Shown here piece after piece: positions 51,578-59,789 of a stretch of DNA of 64,000 nt. The translations under genes and the position numbers were made by a program. Where the stretch lies: assembly GCF_014635825.1 (NCBI RefSeq), contig NZ_BMDO01000015.1:1-64000 (forward strand), given 5' to 3'. Positions within the stretch are counted from its first letter, which is position 1. Every line of letters begins with the position of its first letter. The notes below the pieces were generated by a model. It was not told the DNA's origin and made no database searches. It worked only from the letters and a program-made list of their open reading frames with translations. The stretch is from Mucilaginibacter galii (GTDB taxonomy: Bacteria > Bacteroidota > Bacteroidia > Sphingobacteriales > Sphingobacteriaceae).

Positions 51578-53077
51578 ATGACTAACACCGAATATATACA
51601 GAACGCTGAACCCGATGTTGTACTGGTTGGCGCCGGCATCATGAGTGCTACGCTTGGCGTAATGCTTAAAGAATTGCAGCCCAATCTCACCATTGAAATA
51701 TTTGAACGACTGGATGTTATGGCTGCCGAAAGCTCGGATGCCATGAACAACGCCGGTACCGGTCACTCGGCTTTTTGTGAGTTAAACTACACCCCACAGT
51801 TGCAGGATGGCACCGTTGATATTTCAAAGGCTATAAAAATTGCCGAACAATTTGAGGTATCTAAAGAGTTTTGGTCGTTTTTGATCGATAAGCAAATTAT
51901 TCGGTCGCCTAAATCTTTCATTACCCCTGTACCGCACATGAGTTTTGTTTGGGGCGAAGAAAATGTATCCTACCTTCAAAAGCGTTACGAAGCGCTGGTT
52001 AAAAATCACTTTTTTACCGGCATGGAGTACTCTGAAGATAAAGTTAAGCTTCAGGATTGGATGCCGCTGGTAATGGAAGGGCGCAAGCCCAACGAAAAGG
52101 TATCGGCTAACCGCATGGATTTGGGCACCGATGTGAATTTTGGCACGCTCACCAACAGTTTGTTCGATTACTTAAAGAAACAACCCGGCGTTAACCTGCA
52201 CCTTAAACACGAGGTGCGCGATTTAACCCGCAATAAAGACCAACGCTGGAACGTACGCGTGAAAGATTTGGCCACAGGCGAAAAACGCAAATTGAAAGCA
52301 AAATTCGTATTTATAGGTGCCGGTGGCGGTGCTATTCACTTGCTACAGAAATCGGGCATTCCTGAAAGCCGTGGCTTTGGTGGTTTCCCGGTAAGCGGTC
52401 AATGGCTCGTTTGCAATAACCCGCAGGTAATTGAACGCCACCAGGCTAAAGTGTATGGTAAGGCATCGGTAGGTTCACCCCCAATGTCGGTACCTCACCT
52501 GGATACCCGGATGATCAATGGTAAAAAATCGTTGCTTTTTGGTCCGTACGCAGGTTTCTCCACCCGTTTCTTAAAAAACGGTTCTCTTTGGGATCTGTTC
52601 GGCTCCATTAAGCCCGGCAATATTTTCCCGATGATGAAAGCCGGTATTGATAACATCCCTTTGACCAAATACTTAATTGCCCAGGTAACACAATCGGAAG
52701 ATGACCGACTGGCTGCCTTGCGCGATTACTTCCCTAACGCTAAAAAAGAAGATTGGGAACTGGATGTTGCCGGCCAACGTGTACAGGTCATAAAAAAAGA
52801 CCCTAAACGTGGTGGCGTGCTTGAGTTTGGTACCGAAGTGGTAACGGCTGCCGATGGCAGTATTTCTGCCCTGCTTGGCGCTTCACCAGGGGCGTCAACC
52901 TCTGTGCCTATTATGGTACAACTCATTGAGCGCTGCTTTAAAGCCCAGGTAACCACGCCGGAGTGGCAAGAGAAACTCAAAAGCATGATTCCGTCGTACG
53001 GACAATCATTGTCAAAAAATGCACAATTGGCCAACGAAACACGAGAGCGTACCAGCAAGGCGTTACAGTTAGTTTAG
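51578..53077 (+). CDS. mqo: Malate:quinone oxidoreductase
   Basis: A 499-residue FAD enzyme that oxidises malate to oxaloacetate and passes electrons to the quinone pool, a membrane-linked TCA-cycle step. The FAD dinucleotide motif is DVVLVGAGIMSATLG near the N-terminus. Family hallmarks are NNAGTGHSAFCELNYTP, VPHMSFVWGEENV, FIGAGGGAIHLLQKSGIPES, GKASVGSPPMSVPHLDTR and LLFGPYAGFSTRF; the C-terminus has LLGASPGASTSVPIM. The length is typical. It is a single-gene unit with a strong terminator. Confidence 0.96.
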   Translation: MTNTEYIQNAEPDVVLVGAGIMSATLGVMLKELQPNLTIEIFERLDVMAAESSDAMNNAGTGHSAFCELNYTPQLQDGTVDISKAIKIAEQFEVSKEFWSFLIDKQIIRSPKSFITPVPHMSFVWGEENVSYLQKRYEALVKNHFFTGMEYSEDKVKLQDWMPLVMEGRKPNEKVSANRMDLGTDVNFGTLTNSLFDYLKKQPGVNLHLKHEVRDLTRNKDQRWNVRVKDLATGEKRKLKAKFVFIGAGGGAIHLLQKSGIPESRGFGGFPVSGQWLVCNNPQVIERHQAKVYGKASVGSPPMSVPHLDTRMINGKKSLLFGPYAGFSTRFLKNGSLWDLFGSIKPGNIFPMMKAGIDNIPLTKYLIAQVTQSEDDRLAALRDYFPNAKKEDWELDVAGQRVQVIKKDPKRGGVLEFGTEVVTAADGSISALLGASPGASTSVPIMVQLIERCFKAQVTTPEWQEKLKSMIPSYGQSLSKNAQLANETRERTSKALQLV

Positions 53078-53098
53078 TTAGGGAAAAGTACTATATTT

Positions 53099-53141
53099 AA
53101 GCCTGACCTTTAGCGTATAAAGCTAAATTTCAGGCTTTTTT
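53099..53141 (+). terminator. Terminator after mqo
   Basis: AAGCCTGA (53099-53106) pairs with TCAGGCTT (53130-53137), with an inner TTTAGC/GCTAAA stem, followed by a T run. Confidence 0.9.
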
Positions 53142-53162
53142 GTTGATTATAACGTTATCGGA

Positions 53163-53184
53163 ATCGTACCTCGCAATAATGACG
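53163..53184. repeat. Partial REP-like arm
   Basis: ATCGTACCTCGCAATAATGAC matches the CCTCGCAATGAC end of the family with an inserted AA. There is no partner arm, so it is a half copy. Confidence 0.4.
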
Positions 53185-53205
53185 GAACTTATAACATCTT
53201 AAATG

Positions 53206-54312
53206 CTACGTCCAGTACAAAATCTTAGCCTGCGGAAAACGTGTTCCTATTTGCTCAAAGAAGAAACTTTTCAAATAGCCCATTTGCTCTTTGGTGTACA
53301 CGTATTTGATGCCGCCAAACTTATTGCGTTTGGTGCTGCGGGTAGTTTCTTCCATATCGAGGCTGGTGTTAGGGTACCAGCTCATCAAAATATCTTTAGA
53401 GCCGGGTGTAAAACGGTGACTGATCAGTTCAAAAGTCAAATCGCAATCAAAGTTGAGGTTTTGCTGTAGCTGGTTAAACAAGTCGTTGTAAGCGTCCTCC
53501 CAATTGGGTATCGGCATAATGGGTGCCAGTACCACGCCAATAGGGTAACCGCCTCCACCTTGTTCTTTAGGCAAAGCCATTTTACGCAAGGCCTGTATTC
53601 GGGCAGCAATGCTGGGTGTACCACCTTCTAAGCGGCGGGCAACTGTATCGGCATTTAAACTGCAACGGAAACGGGTGCGGCCATTGTGGTCTAAGGTTAA
53701 CAACGGCTCAATGGCATCAAACTTGGTGACAAAGCGCAGGTGGCTCATGGGGCGCTGGCCAAAGAATTTAACGGTTTCGGCCAATCCGCCGGTAAGGTGT
53801 TCCAGGCTCAGCGGGTTGGTATAGCAGCTGGCCTCGAAGCTGGTGATCTGGCTTAAACGTTCAAACTTAACAGTGTTTTCTAAAATGGCAGGCAAATTGG
53901 CAAACACCCGTATGGCTGGTGGCCCCTGTAAGCTCCCGGCTAAATAGCAATACTGGCAATGCGCGGGGCAACCTTCGGCCAAATGAAACTGCCAATCGGC
54001 CGATGGCGGTATGGGTCTTAGGTTAAACGCACCTTTGGGTGCATTAACAATGGCCAAGGTATTCTTGGCTATCTTATAAGTTTCGCGGTCAGTAGCACCA
54101 CGAAGACCGATAATACGGTTGCTTTTGAGTAGTTCTATGTTTAAGTTCAGGGCTTGGGCGCGTTCAAAGATCTGCCGCCCGTAGGGCTCCTCCATAGCAT
54201 CGGGTGTAAACACTACCCGTTTAGGCATCCAGGCTTTATAGTCTGCACGGCTGTTGGTTTGCAACACTTTAGCCTCTTCATCAATCTGTTCCAGCACCGT
54301 CAGTAATTCCAT
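53206..54312 (-). CDS. Radical SAM protein, spore photoproduct lyase-like
   Basis: A 368-residue radical SAM enzyme of the spore photoproduct lyase (SplB) family. The cluster motif is CPAHCQYCYL (Cys115, Cys119, Cys122), and the two tyrosines of the radical relay are kept (Tyr121, Tyr123). A cysteine 41 residues later in SFEASCYTNPLSLEHL (Cys163) fits the hydrogen-donor Cys141 of the Bacillus enzyme. So the residues for direct reversal of the thymine photoproduct 5-thyminyl-5,6-dihydrothymine look intact. The organism type does not form spores, so its true lesion or substrate is open. It is a single-gene unit. Confidence 0.85.
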   Translation of the reverse strand: MELLTVLEQIDEEAKVLQTNSRADYKAWMPKRVVFTPDAMEEPYGRQIFERAQALNLNIELLKSNRIIGLRGATDRETYKIAKNTLAIVNAPKGAFNLRPIPPSADWQFHLAEGCPAHCQYCYLAGSLQGPPAIRVFANLPAILENTVKFERLSQITSFEASCYTNPLSLEHLTGGLAETVKFFGQRPMSHLRFVTKFDAIEPLLTLDHNGRTRFRCSLNADTVARRLEGGTPSIAARIQALRKMALPKEQGGGGYPIGVVLAPIMPIPNWEDAYNDLFNQLQQNLNFDCDLTFELISHRFTPGSKDILMSWYPNTSLDMEETTRSTKRNKFGGIKYVYTKEQMGYLKSFFFEQIGTRFPQAKILYWT

Positions 54313-54375
54313 GAAACAGGTATTGCAAATAGTATTCCATTTTGGAAGGGTGAAGGAAGAAAGGTGAAAGGAAAA

Positions 54376-54513
54376 AGCAGGAAAGCTCCGGTGCGATAGA
54401 AAGGTTGACGATGGAGAGGTTAAGGAAAAGATAAAATTCAGCGTGAGAAAAAAAGTTAAAGGCTACATTCATCTTTAACCCTGTATCTTCCCCCGCACCA
54501 GAACTTTCCTGCT
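54376..54513. repeat. Imperfect long-range inverted repeat between SplB-like gene and cydB
   Basis: AGCAGGAAAGCTCCGGTGCG (54376-54395) is mirrored at 54494-54513 with 18 of 20 positions matching by eye. Purine-rich GAAGGAAG-type sequence outside the left arm is roughly mirrored by CCTTCCTTCC outside the right one. An inner hairpin GTTAAAG/CTTTAAC lies at 54455-54479. It is possibly a small non-autonomous element or a large transcript-end hairpin for cydB. Confidence 0.55.
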
Positions 54514-54514
54514 A

Positions 54515-55540
54515 TTACCTTCCTTCCCCCTTTTCAACAAACCTGTCTTTTTGAAAACTATAGTACAGGTAGAACAACGCAGGTATAATGAACAAACTAC
54601 CTATTAATAATGCCCAGGCCAAGGCGTTCATGGTGGCGTTGGGTGCCTGGTGCTTAAAGAGCGATAAGTGTTCGCCATTTTGCATGATCAAAAAATCGGG
54701 AAAGTGTACCCAGCTGATAGCCAGCAAAATCATACTGGCCTGAAAGCCTGCCAGCATACGCGGCACAATGGTTTTACGCTTGCTGATGAGGAACCACATG
54801 AGGACGAGCGACAAAGAAGCGGCAATTACAGATGTTAATCCGACCGTATTGCCCAGTATCCATTTAAATAGTGGGATGCCTTCTGCATGCGCTGCTGTAA
54901 AAACCAGTGCACCGCAAACCACGGCAATGGCATTCCATATTTTGGCTTTGCGAATAAAGCTCCGCTGATCTTCGTCTATATTGGTTTCGCCAATAAGATA
55001 CACCGATGCCAGGAAACCGCATAAAGCCACCGTAAATAAGCCAATAGCTACCGAAAACCAGTTCAGCCAGTCGAACACATAAGCCGATAGGAAAGTATGA
55101 GCATCGGGGTTAATACGGCCAGATACCGCACTCCCGGCAATAATCCCTAAAAATAGCGGCGTTATAAAGCTGGAGTATAAAAAAATACGGTTATAAACCC
55201 GCTGCATATCATCAACCACAGCATCATAATTACGAAAAACGAAAGCCGTTCCGCGGGCAGTTATACCCAGCAGCATAACCACCAGTGGAATGTGCAGGTA
55301 AGTACTCATGGTACTGTAAATAACCGGGAAGCCCACAAATAAAATAACCACGGCAATAATTAACCACATGTGGTTAGCTTCCCAAATAGGACCAATAGCT
55401 TGGTAGGCCGCCTTGCGGGTACGACTGCGCGTGGTTGAGGTGCTAAATAATTCAATAATGCCTGCGCCAAAATCGGCCCCGCCTAAAACCAGGTAAAGGA
55501 GTATAGCCAGCCACAAAAAAGCAATGATGACGTATTCCAT
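54515..55540 (-). CDS. cydB: Cytochrome bd ubiquinol oxidase subunit II
   Basis: A 341-residue inner-membrane protein with about eight to nine TM helices. It opens with the CydB pattern FLWLAILLYLVLGGADFGAGI, including the conserved GADFGAG and the Trp-Glu-Ala-Asn-His motif (IWEANHMWLI). It carries no heme ligands of its own but stabilises subunit I and shapes the proton path. It starts 2 nt after cydA, so the two form one operon. No cydX-sized ORF was evident after it. Confidence 0.93.
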   Translation of the reverse strand: MEYVIIAFLWLAILLYLVLGGADFGAGIIELFSTSTTRSRTRKAAYQAIGPIWEANHMWLIIAVVILFVGFPVIYSTMSTYLHIPLVVMLLGITARGTAFVFRNYDAVVDDMQRVYNRIFLYSSFITPLFLGIIAGSAVSGRINPDAHTFLSAYVFDWLNWFSVAIGLFTVALCGFLASVYLIGETNIDEDQRSFIRKAKIWNAIAVVCGALVFTAAHAEGIPLFKWILGNTVGLTSVIAASLSLVLMWFLISKRKTIVPRMLAGFQASMILLAISWVHFPDFLIMQNGEHLSLFKHQAPNATMNALAWALLIGSLFIIPALFYLYYSFQKDRFVEKGEGR

Positions 55541-55542
55541 AG

Positions 55543-56880
55543 TTAGTTGTGGCTTAACGTTAATTGTTCAGGTTTTTTATCGTACAGTTGAGGCACCATA
55601 CGTATTTGCCGGTATAGTAAAAAAATGACCACTACACTTAACGAGATATAAATAGCCGTAAATAAGTAAAATGAATAGGCAATGCCGGGCATTGGCGTAA
55701 CTGCATCTTTGGTGCGCATCACCCCCTGAATTATCCATGGCTGCCGGCCAACTTCGGTTACTACCCAGCCGGCCTCCAGGGCTATAAAGCCTGCCGGAAT
55801 GGCGGCAATAAACAGCTTCATGAGCCAGTTGCTTTCCAGCCAGTGCTTCTTAAACCAAACGGCTACCAAATACAGTACCCCTATCAGCATCATAAACATG
55901 CCCAAGCCTACCATAATTTGAAAAGCATAATGTGTAACGGCTACCGGTGGCTGATCTTTCTCCGGGATTTGATCCAGGCCCATTACTTGTTCATGAAAAT
56001 TATCGTATACCAAAAAACTCAGTAAACCGGGAATTTCCAACCCGTAGTTTACTTTCTTCAGCTTTTCATCAGGTATACCTCCTATTACCAGTGGCGAATA
56101 GGGTTGCGTATGAAAGTAAGCTTCCATGGCGGCCAGTTTAGCCGGTTGACGTTTGGCTACACTTTTGGCGGCAATATCGCCGGCTAAGGGTTGTAGCAAG
56201 GCAGCTACCGCTGCAAAACCGGCAGCTATTTTGAACGCTTGCGTATGAAAGTGAATATTACGCTTACGAACGATCATGAGCGCGTGTACACCAGCTACGG
56301 CAAAACCGGTGGAGGCAAAGGCAGCCAGTGTCATGTGCAAAGCCTCGGGGAACCAGGCATTGTTGAACATGGCCTTCATGGGATGGATGTTGGTATATTG
56401 CCCGTTCACATAATCGAAACCTGCCGGGCTGTTCATCCACGAGTTAGCTGCTACTACCAAAATGCCCGAAGCCAGTCCGCTAATGCCCACCACTACGCCG
56501 GTAAACCAATGAAAGTAAGGATTAAATTTATCCCAGCCATATAAAAAGAACCCTAAGGCAATAGCTTCGATGAAAAATGCGGTGCCTTCCAGCGAGAATG
56601 GCATCCCGAAAATAGGCCCTGCATGTTCCATAAACTTAGGCCAAAGTAATCCCAATTCGAAGGATAATATAGTACCCGACACCGCGCCCGTGGCAAAAAA
56701 TATAGCTACACCCTTACTCCAGGCCTTGGCTACATTTTTGTACGCAGCATCGCCGGTTTTAAGCCAGCGGTAGTGTGCCACCGCCATAAAAAACGGCATT
56801 ACCATGCCAATACAGGCGTAAATAATATGAAACCCCAGCGATAGGGCCATTTGCGATCGGGCTGCTAAAAAATCATCCAT
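55543..56880 (-). CDS. cydA: Cytochrome bd ubiquinol oxidase subunit I
   Basis: A 445-residue heme-binding subunit with nine TM helices. It reduces O2 to water with electrons from quinol, a high-affinity route for low oxygen. Visible features: the N-terminal RSQMALSLGFHIIYACIGM with the heme b595 axial His in GFH, GTAFFIEAIALGFFLYGWD with its conserved Glu, a short quinol-binding Q loop and the GRQPW signature. The short Q loop fits the CIO-like branch rather than the E. coli long-loop form. The frame goes back to 56922, but the ATG at 56880 gives the normal MDDFLAARSQ start. Confidence 0.93.
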   Translation of the reverse strand: MDDFLAARSQMALSLGFHIIYACIGMVMPFFMAVAHYRWLKTGDAAYKNVAKAWSKGVAIFFATGAVSGTILSFELGLLWPKFMEHAGPIFGMPFSLEGTAFFIEAIALGFFLYGWDKFNPYFHWFTGVVVGISGLASGILVVAANSWMNSPAGFDYVNGQYTNIHPMKAMFNNAWFPEALHMTLAAFASTGFAVAGVHALMIVRKRNIHFHTQAFKIAAGFAAVAALLQPLAGDIAAKSVAKRQPAKLAAMEAYFHTQPYSPLVIGGIPDEKLKKVNYGLEIPGLLSFLVYDNFHEQVMGLDQIPEKDQPPVAVTHYAFQIMVGLGMFMMLIGVLYLVAVWFKKHWLESNWLMKLFIAAIPAGFIALEAGWVVTEVGRQPWIIQGVMRTKDAVTPMPGIAYSFYLFTAIYISLSVVVIFLLYRQIRMVPQLYDKKPEQLTLSHN

Positions 56881-57026
56881 ACGAGGTGCGATTTGTGTAA
56901 CAGCTAATTTACAGTCAATCAAATACCTTATGCAGACTTTTTGCTAATTATATTGAATATATATTATTAATAGTTAGGGTGATGGAAGAGTTTGGCACAT
57001 GCCTTATACAAAAAAACATGATTTAT

Positions 57027-57099
57027 AGGAGTGATAGCGACGTGGCAACCGAACACTTGCTTTAGCACGTATAGTTGCGGTTCTATTGCCCGCAATACC
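57027..57099. repeat. Degenerate REP-like element
   Basis: AGGAGTGATAGCGACGTGGC on the left and ATTGCCCGCAAT on the right resemble the AGGAGCGATAGCGACGCGGC and GCTCGCAATGAC parts of the family. It lies between cydA and the PAP2 gene. Confidence 0.5.
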
Positions 57100-57159
57100 A
57101 TATTTATAAGATGCCATCTCTTCAAAAAGCCAAGCATCAACTGGGAGGATCGCGAAAGC

Positions 57160-57819
57160 TTACCGCCGTTTCAACAAGCCCATGCTCATGCGCTGCGAAT
57201 GCATAAAGGCGCGTCCGTCCATCCAGGTAATCCACATAATGGTGCTCATGGTACCCAGGATAGAGCCTGCGGTAACATCCTCAAAAAAGTGCTGGCTCAA
57301 ATACATACGCGAAAAGGCGACCGACATGGCCAAGAGCAAAAATATGAAACCCAGCCGCTTGTTTACCGCCAGGTAGGAGAGTACCACCGCTGCCGAAAAC
57401 GCAGTAACCGTATGCCCCGATGGAAAGCTGTTGTTGTGTAGCAGGGCAATTCCTTTAACAAAATGTATGCTGGTTAAATCTTTTTCAAAATAAACCACCG
57501 GCCGTGGGGCGCGGTAAATGTGCTTTACTATTTGCACTAAAATACCGCTTACCGCAAAGCTGGTAGCAATTAATATGGTTTTTCGGTAGCTAAAGCAAAG
57601 CATAATGAGGGTTACGGCGGCTACCATGTAGCCCTCGCCCAAATCGGTAACGTAAGGGAAGAGGAAATCGCCAAAATCGGAATGCTTGGCATTAACTGCA
57701 AAATAAATGGCTTCGCGTGTGTAGCTTATTTTTAAGATGAGGCAGGTGATAAGTATGATTAAATATGGGACAAAAAACAGGCGTACGTGATGCAAAACAT
57801 CTAAGAGTCGGGTATTCAT
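57160..57819 (-). CDS. PAP2-family membrane phosphatase
   Basis: A 219-residue integral membrane acid phosphatase with about six TM helices. The three catalytic motifs are complete: KHIYRAPRP, FPSGHT and SRMYLSQHFFEDV (His and Asp of the charge relay). Family members dephosphorylate phosphatidic acid, phosphatidylglycerol phosphate, undecaprenyl diphosphate or the lipid A 1/4' positions; which applies here is not clear. Its short loop between motifs 1 and 2 fits the lipid A phosphatase and undecaprenyl-PP groups equally. It is a single-gene unit. Confidence 0.9.
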   Translation of the reverse strand: MNTRLLDVLHHVRLFFVPYLIILITCLILKISYTREAIYFAVNAKHSDFGDFLFPYVTDLGEGYMVAAVTLIMLCFSYRKTILIATSFAVSGILVQIVKHIYRAPRPVVYFEKDLTSIHFVKGIALLHNNSFPSGHTVTAFSAAVVLSYLAVNKRLGFIFLLLAMSVAFSRMYLSQHFFEDVTAGSILGTMSTIMWITWMDGRAFMHSQRMSMGLLKRR

Positions 57820-57862
57820 GTTACAAATTAAGCAGAATATATCTAATCACGTAAAAAATGGT

Positions 57863-57870
57863 TATGTTTG
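57863..57870 (+). promoter_or_regulatory. -7 element of the amino acid permease gene
   Basis: TATGTTTG matches TAnnTTTG exactly, 25 nt before the ATG at 57895. No TTTG -33 box is obvious. Confidence 0.5.
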
Positions 57871-57894
57871 GATTGCTAACGTTTAATTTACTCC

Positions 57895-59595
57895 ATGTCG
57901 AAAAGTATATTTCGCCGAAAATCTCTTGACAAAATATTAGCCGACGTACAAAGCGGTTTTAGTGACAGCGAACACTCGGGCAGTCACCTCAAAAAAGAAC
58001 TCAAAGTAAAAGACCTCACCCTTATGGGTATTGCCGCCGTAATAGGAGCAGGCATATTTTCTACCATTGGTACGGCATCGTTTAACGGCGGACCGGGCGT
58101 AACCATATTATTCGTGATTACGGCTATCACCTGCGGTTTTTCGGCCTTGTGTTATGCCGAATTTGCCTCACGAATCCCGGTAGCGGGCAGCGCTTACACT
58201 TATGCCTATGCCTCTTTTGGTGAGTTGATTGCCTGGATCATAGGCTGGGATTTGCTGATGGAATATGCCATTGGTAACATAGCCGTAGCCATATCATGGA
58301 GCGAGTATTTCATTAACCTGCTCGAGGGTTTTCACATTCACATGCCGCGGTATTTAACTATGGATTACTTTTCGGCCTTTAAAGGGCACGAAGCCATTCA
58401 GCAGCTAACCGCATCAGGCCATATGGCCGACATTACCGAGCGCATGAAAGCCGAAGCACTGGCCTGGAGCTCTGCACCCGGTATTGGCGGTGTAAAGCTC
58501 ATAGCTAACCTGCCCGCACTTATTATTGTAGCTTTAATTACTTACCTGGTATACATTGGTATACGCGAAACCAAAAAGGTAACCAACGCTATGGTAATGC
58601 TCAAAGTTGGTGTTGTTATAGCGGTAATTGCTTTAGGTTTTTTCTACGTAACACCCGCCAACTGGCACCCTTTTATGCCTAACGGCTTTAGCGGGGTGAT
58701 GAAGGGCGTATCGGGCGTGTTTTTTGCCTATATAGGTTTCGATGCCATTAGCACCACGGCCGAAGAATGTGAGAACCCGCAGCGCGATTTGCCTAAAGGG
58801 ATGATCTATTCACTGATTATTTGTACTGTACTTTATATCCTCATTGCCTTAGTACTAACAGGTATGGTAAGTTATAAAGACTTGCAGGTAGGCGACCCAC
58901 TGGCCTTTGTATTTGCCAAGGTGGGTTTAACTAAAATTAGCTATGTGATCTCCATAAGTGCGGTAATTGCCACGGCCAGCGTATTGCTCATTTTCCAGAT
59001 GGGGCAGCCCCGTATATGGATGAGCATGAGCCGCGATGGTTTGTTGCCAAAGGCGTTTTCTCGCATTCACCCTAAATATCAAACGCCTTCGTTCGCTACT
59101 ATCGTCACCGGCTTTGTGGTGGCTATACCAGCCTTGTTCATGAATCTTACCGAGGTAACTGATTTGACCAGTATTGGTACGCTGTTTGCCTTTGTATTGG
59201 TTTGCGGTGGCGTGCTACTGCTACCTAAAACCGAAGCGGTTAAAGGCAAGTTCCATATTCCTTACATCAATGCAAAGTATGTTGTCCCTGTTATTTTTGT
59301 GGGCGGCATGGCCTTTTTCTGGAAACCGATGATTGCTATGTTCGCGGCCGAAAATAGCCACGAACAATTTCCTATCGCTCTTTTCATTATATTATCGGCA
59401 ATTCTCACCGTACTTGCCGTAGTCAAAAATTTATCATTGATCCCGGTACTGGGCCTGCTCAGCTGCTTTTACTTAATGACCGAGTTGGGTTACACCAACT
59501 GGCTGCGTTTCTTAATATGGCTGGTGATAGGTTTAGTGATTTACTTTAGTTATGGCTATAAGCATAGCAGGCTGGGTAAAGAGGTTGCGTCATAA
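57895..59595 (+). CDS. APC-superfamily amino acid permease
   Basis: A 566-residue transporter with 12 or more TM helices, close to bacterial relatives of cationic amino acid transporters (YfnA/CAT type). TM1 carries the unwound glycine motif GIAAVIGAGIFSTIGTA, TM6 contains FFAYIGFDAISTTAEECENPQRDLP, and the TM8 region reads FQMGQPRIWMSMSRDGLLP; all are hallmarks of the CAT-like APC branch. An extra ~40-residue insertion with KGHEAIQQLTASGHM lies after TM3-4, and a ~45-residue cytoplasmic leader precedes TM1. It imports an amino acid by proton symport; the substrate is unresolved. Confidence 0.9.
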   Translation: MSKSIFRRKSLDKILADVQSGFSDSEHSGSHLKKELKVKDLTLMGIAAVIGAGIFSTIGTASFNGGPGVTILFVITAITCGFSALCYAEFASRIPVAGSAYTYAYASFGELIAWIIGWDLLMEYAIGNIAVAISWSEYFINLLEGFHIHMPRYLTMDYFSAFKGHEAIQQLTASGHMADITERMKAEALAWSSAPGIGGVKLIANLPALIIVALITYLVYIGIRETKKVTNAMVMLKVGVVIAVIALGFFYVTPANWHPFMPNGFSGVMKGVSGVFFAYIGFDAISTTAEECENPQRDLPKGMIYSLIICTVLYILIALVLTGMVSYKDLQVGDPLAFVFAKVGLTKISYVISISAVIATASVLLIFQMGQPRIWMSMSRDGLLPKAFSRIHPKYQTPSFATIVTGFVVAIPALFMNLTEVTDLTSIGTLFAFVLVCGGVLLLPKTEAVKGKFHIPYINAKYVVPVIFVGGMAFFWKPMIAMFAAENSHEQFPIALFIILSAILTVLAVVKNLSLIPVLGLLSCFYLMTELGYTNWLRFLIWLVIGLVIYFSYGYKHSRLGKEVAS

Positions 59596-59608
59596 CTGTA
59601 AACAATGC

Positions 59609-59688
59609 GTCATTGGTACGAAGCAATCCATACGTAGATATGCCAACGGTTACTATCGTGCAAAGATTGCTTCGCACCTCGCAATGAC
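59609..59688. repeat. REP-like palindrome
   Basis: GTCATTGGTACGAAGCAATC on the left is mirrored by GATTGCTTCGCACCTCGCAATGAC on the right, giving a long hairpin with a loop in TACGTAGATATG. It lies between the permease and acylase genes, which converge. Confidence 0.75.
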
Positions 59689-59789
59689 GGGTAAAAGTTA
59701 CTACATTTAAGATAGTATTCTTTTAATTTAGTAACCGCTGAGCCTTTATTAATAAACATGAGGTTTTTTGTAAATACCTAAACTATAAT

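Noticed and set aside
57031..57441. 136-residue rightward frame over the PAP2 gene
   Set aside because: It runs antisense through all three PAP2 catalytic motifs and starts inside a repeat; it is a shadow of the real gene.
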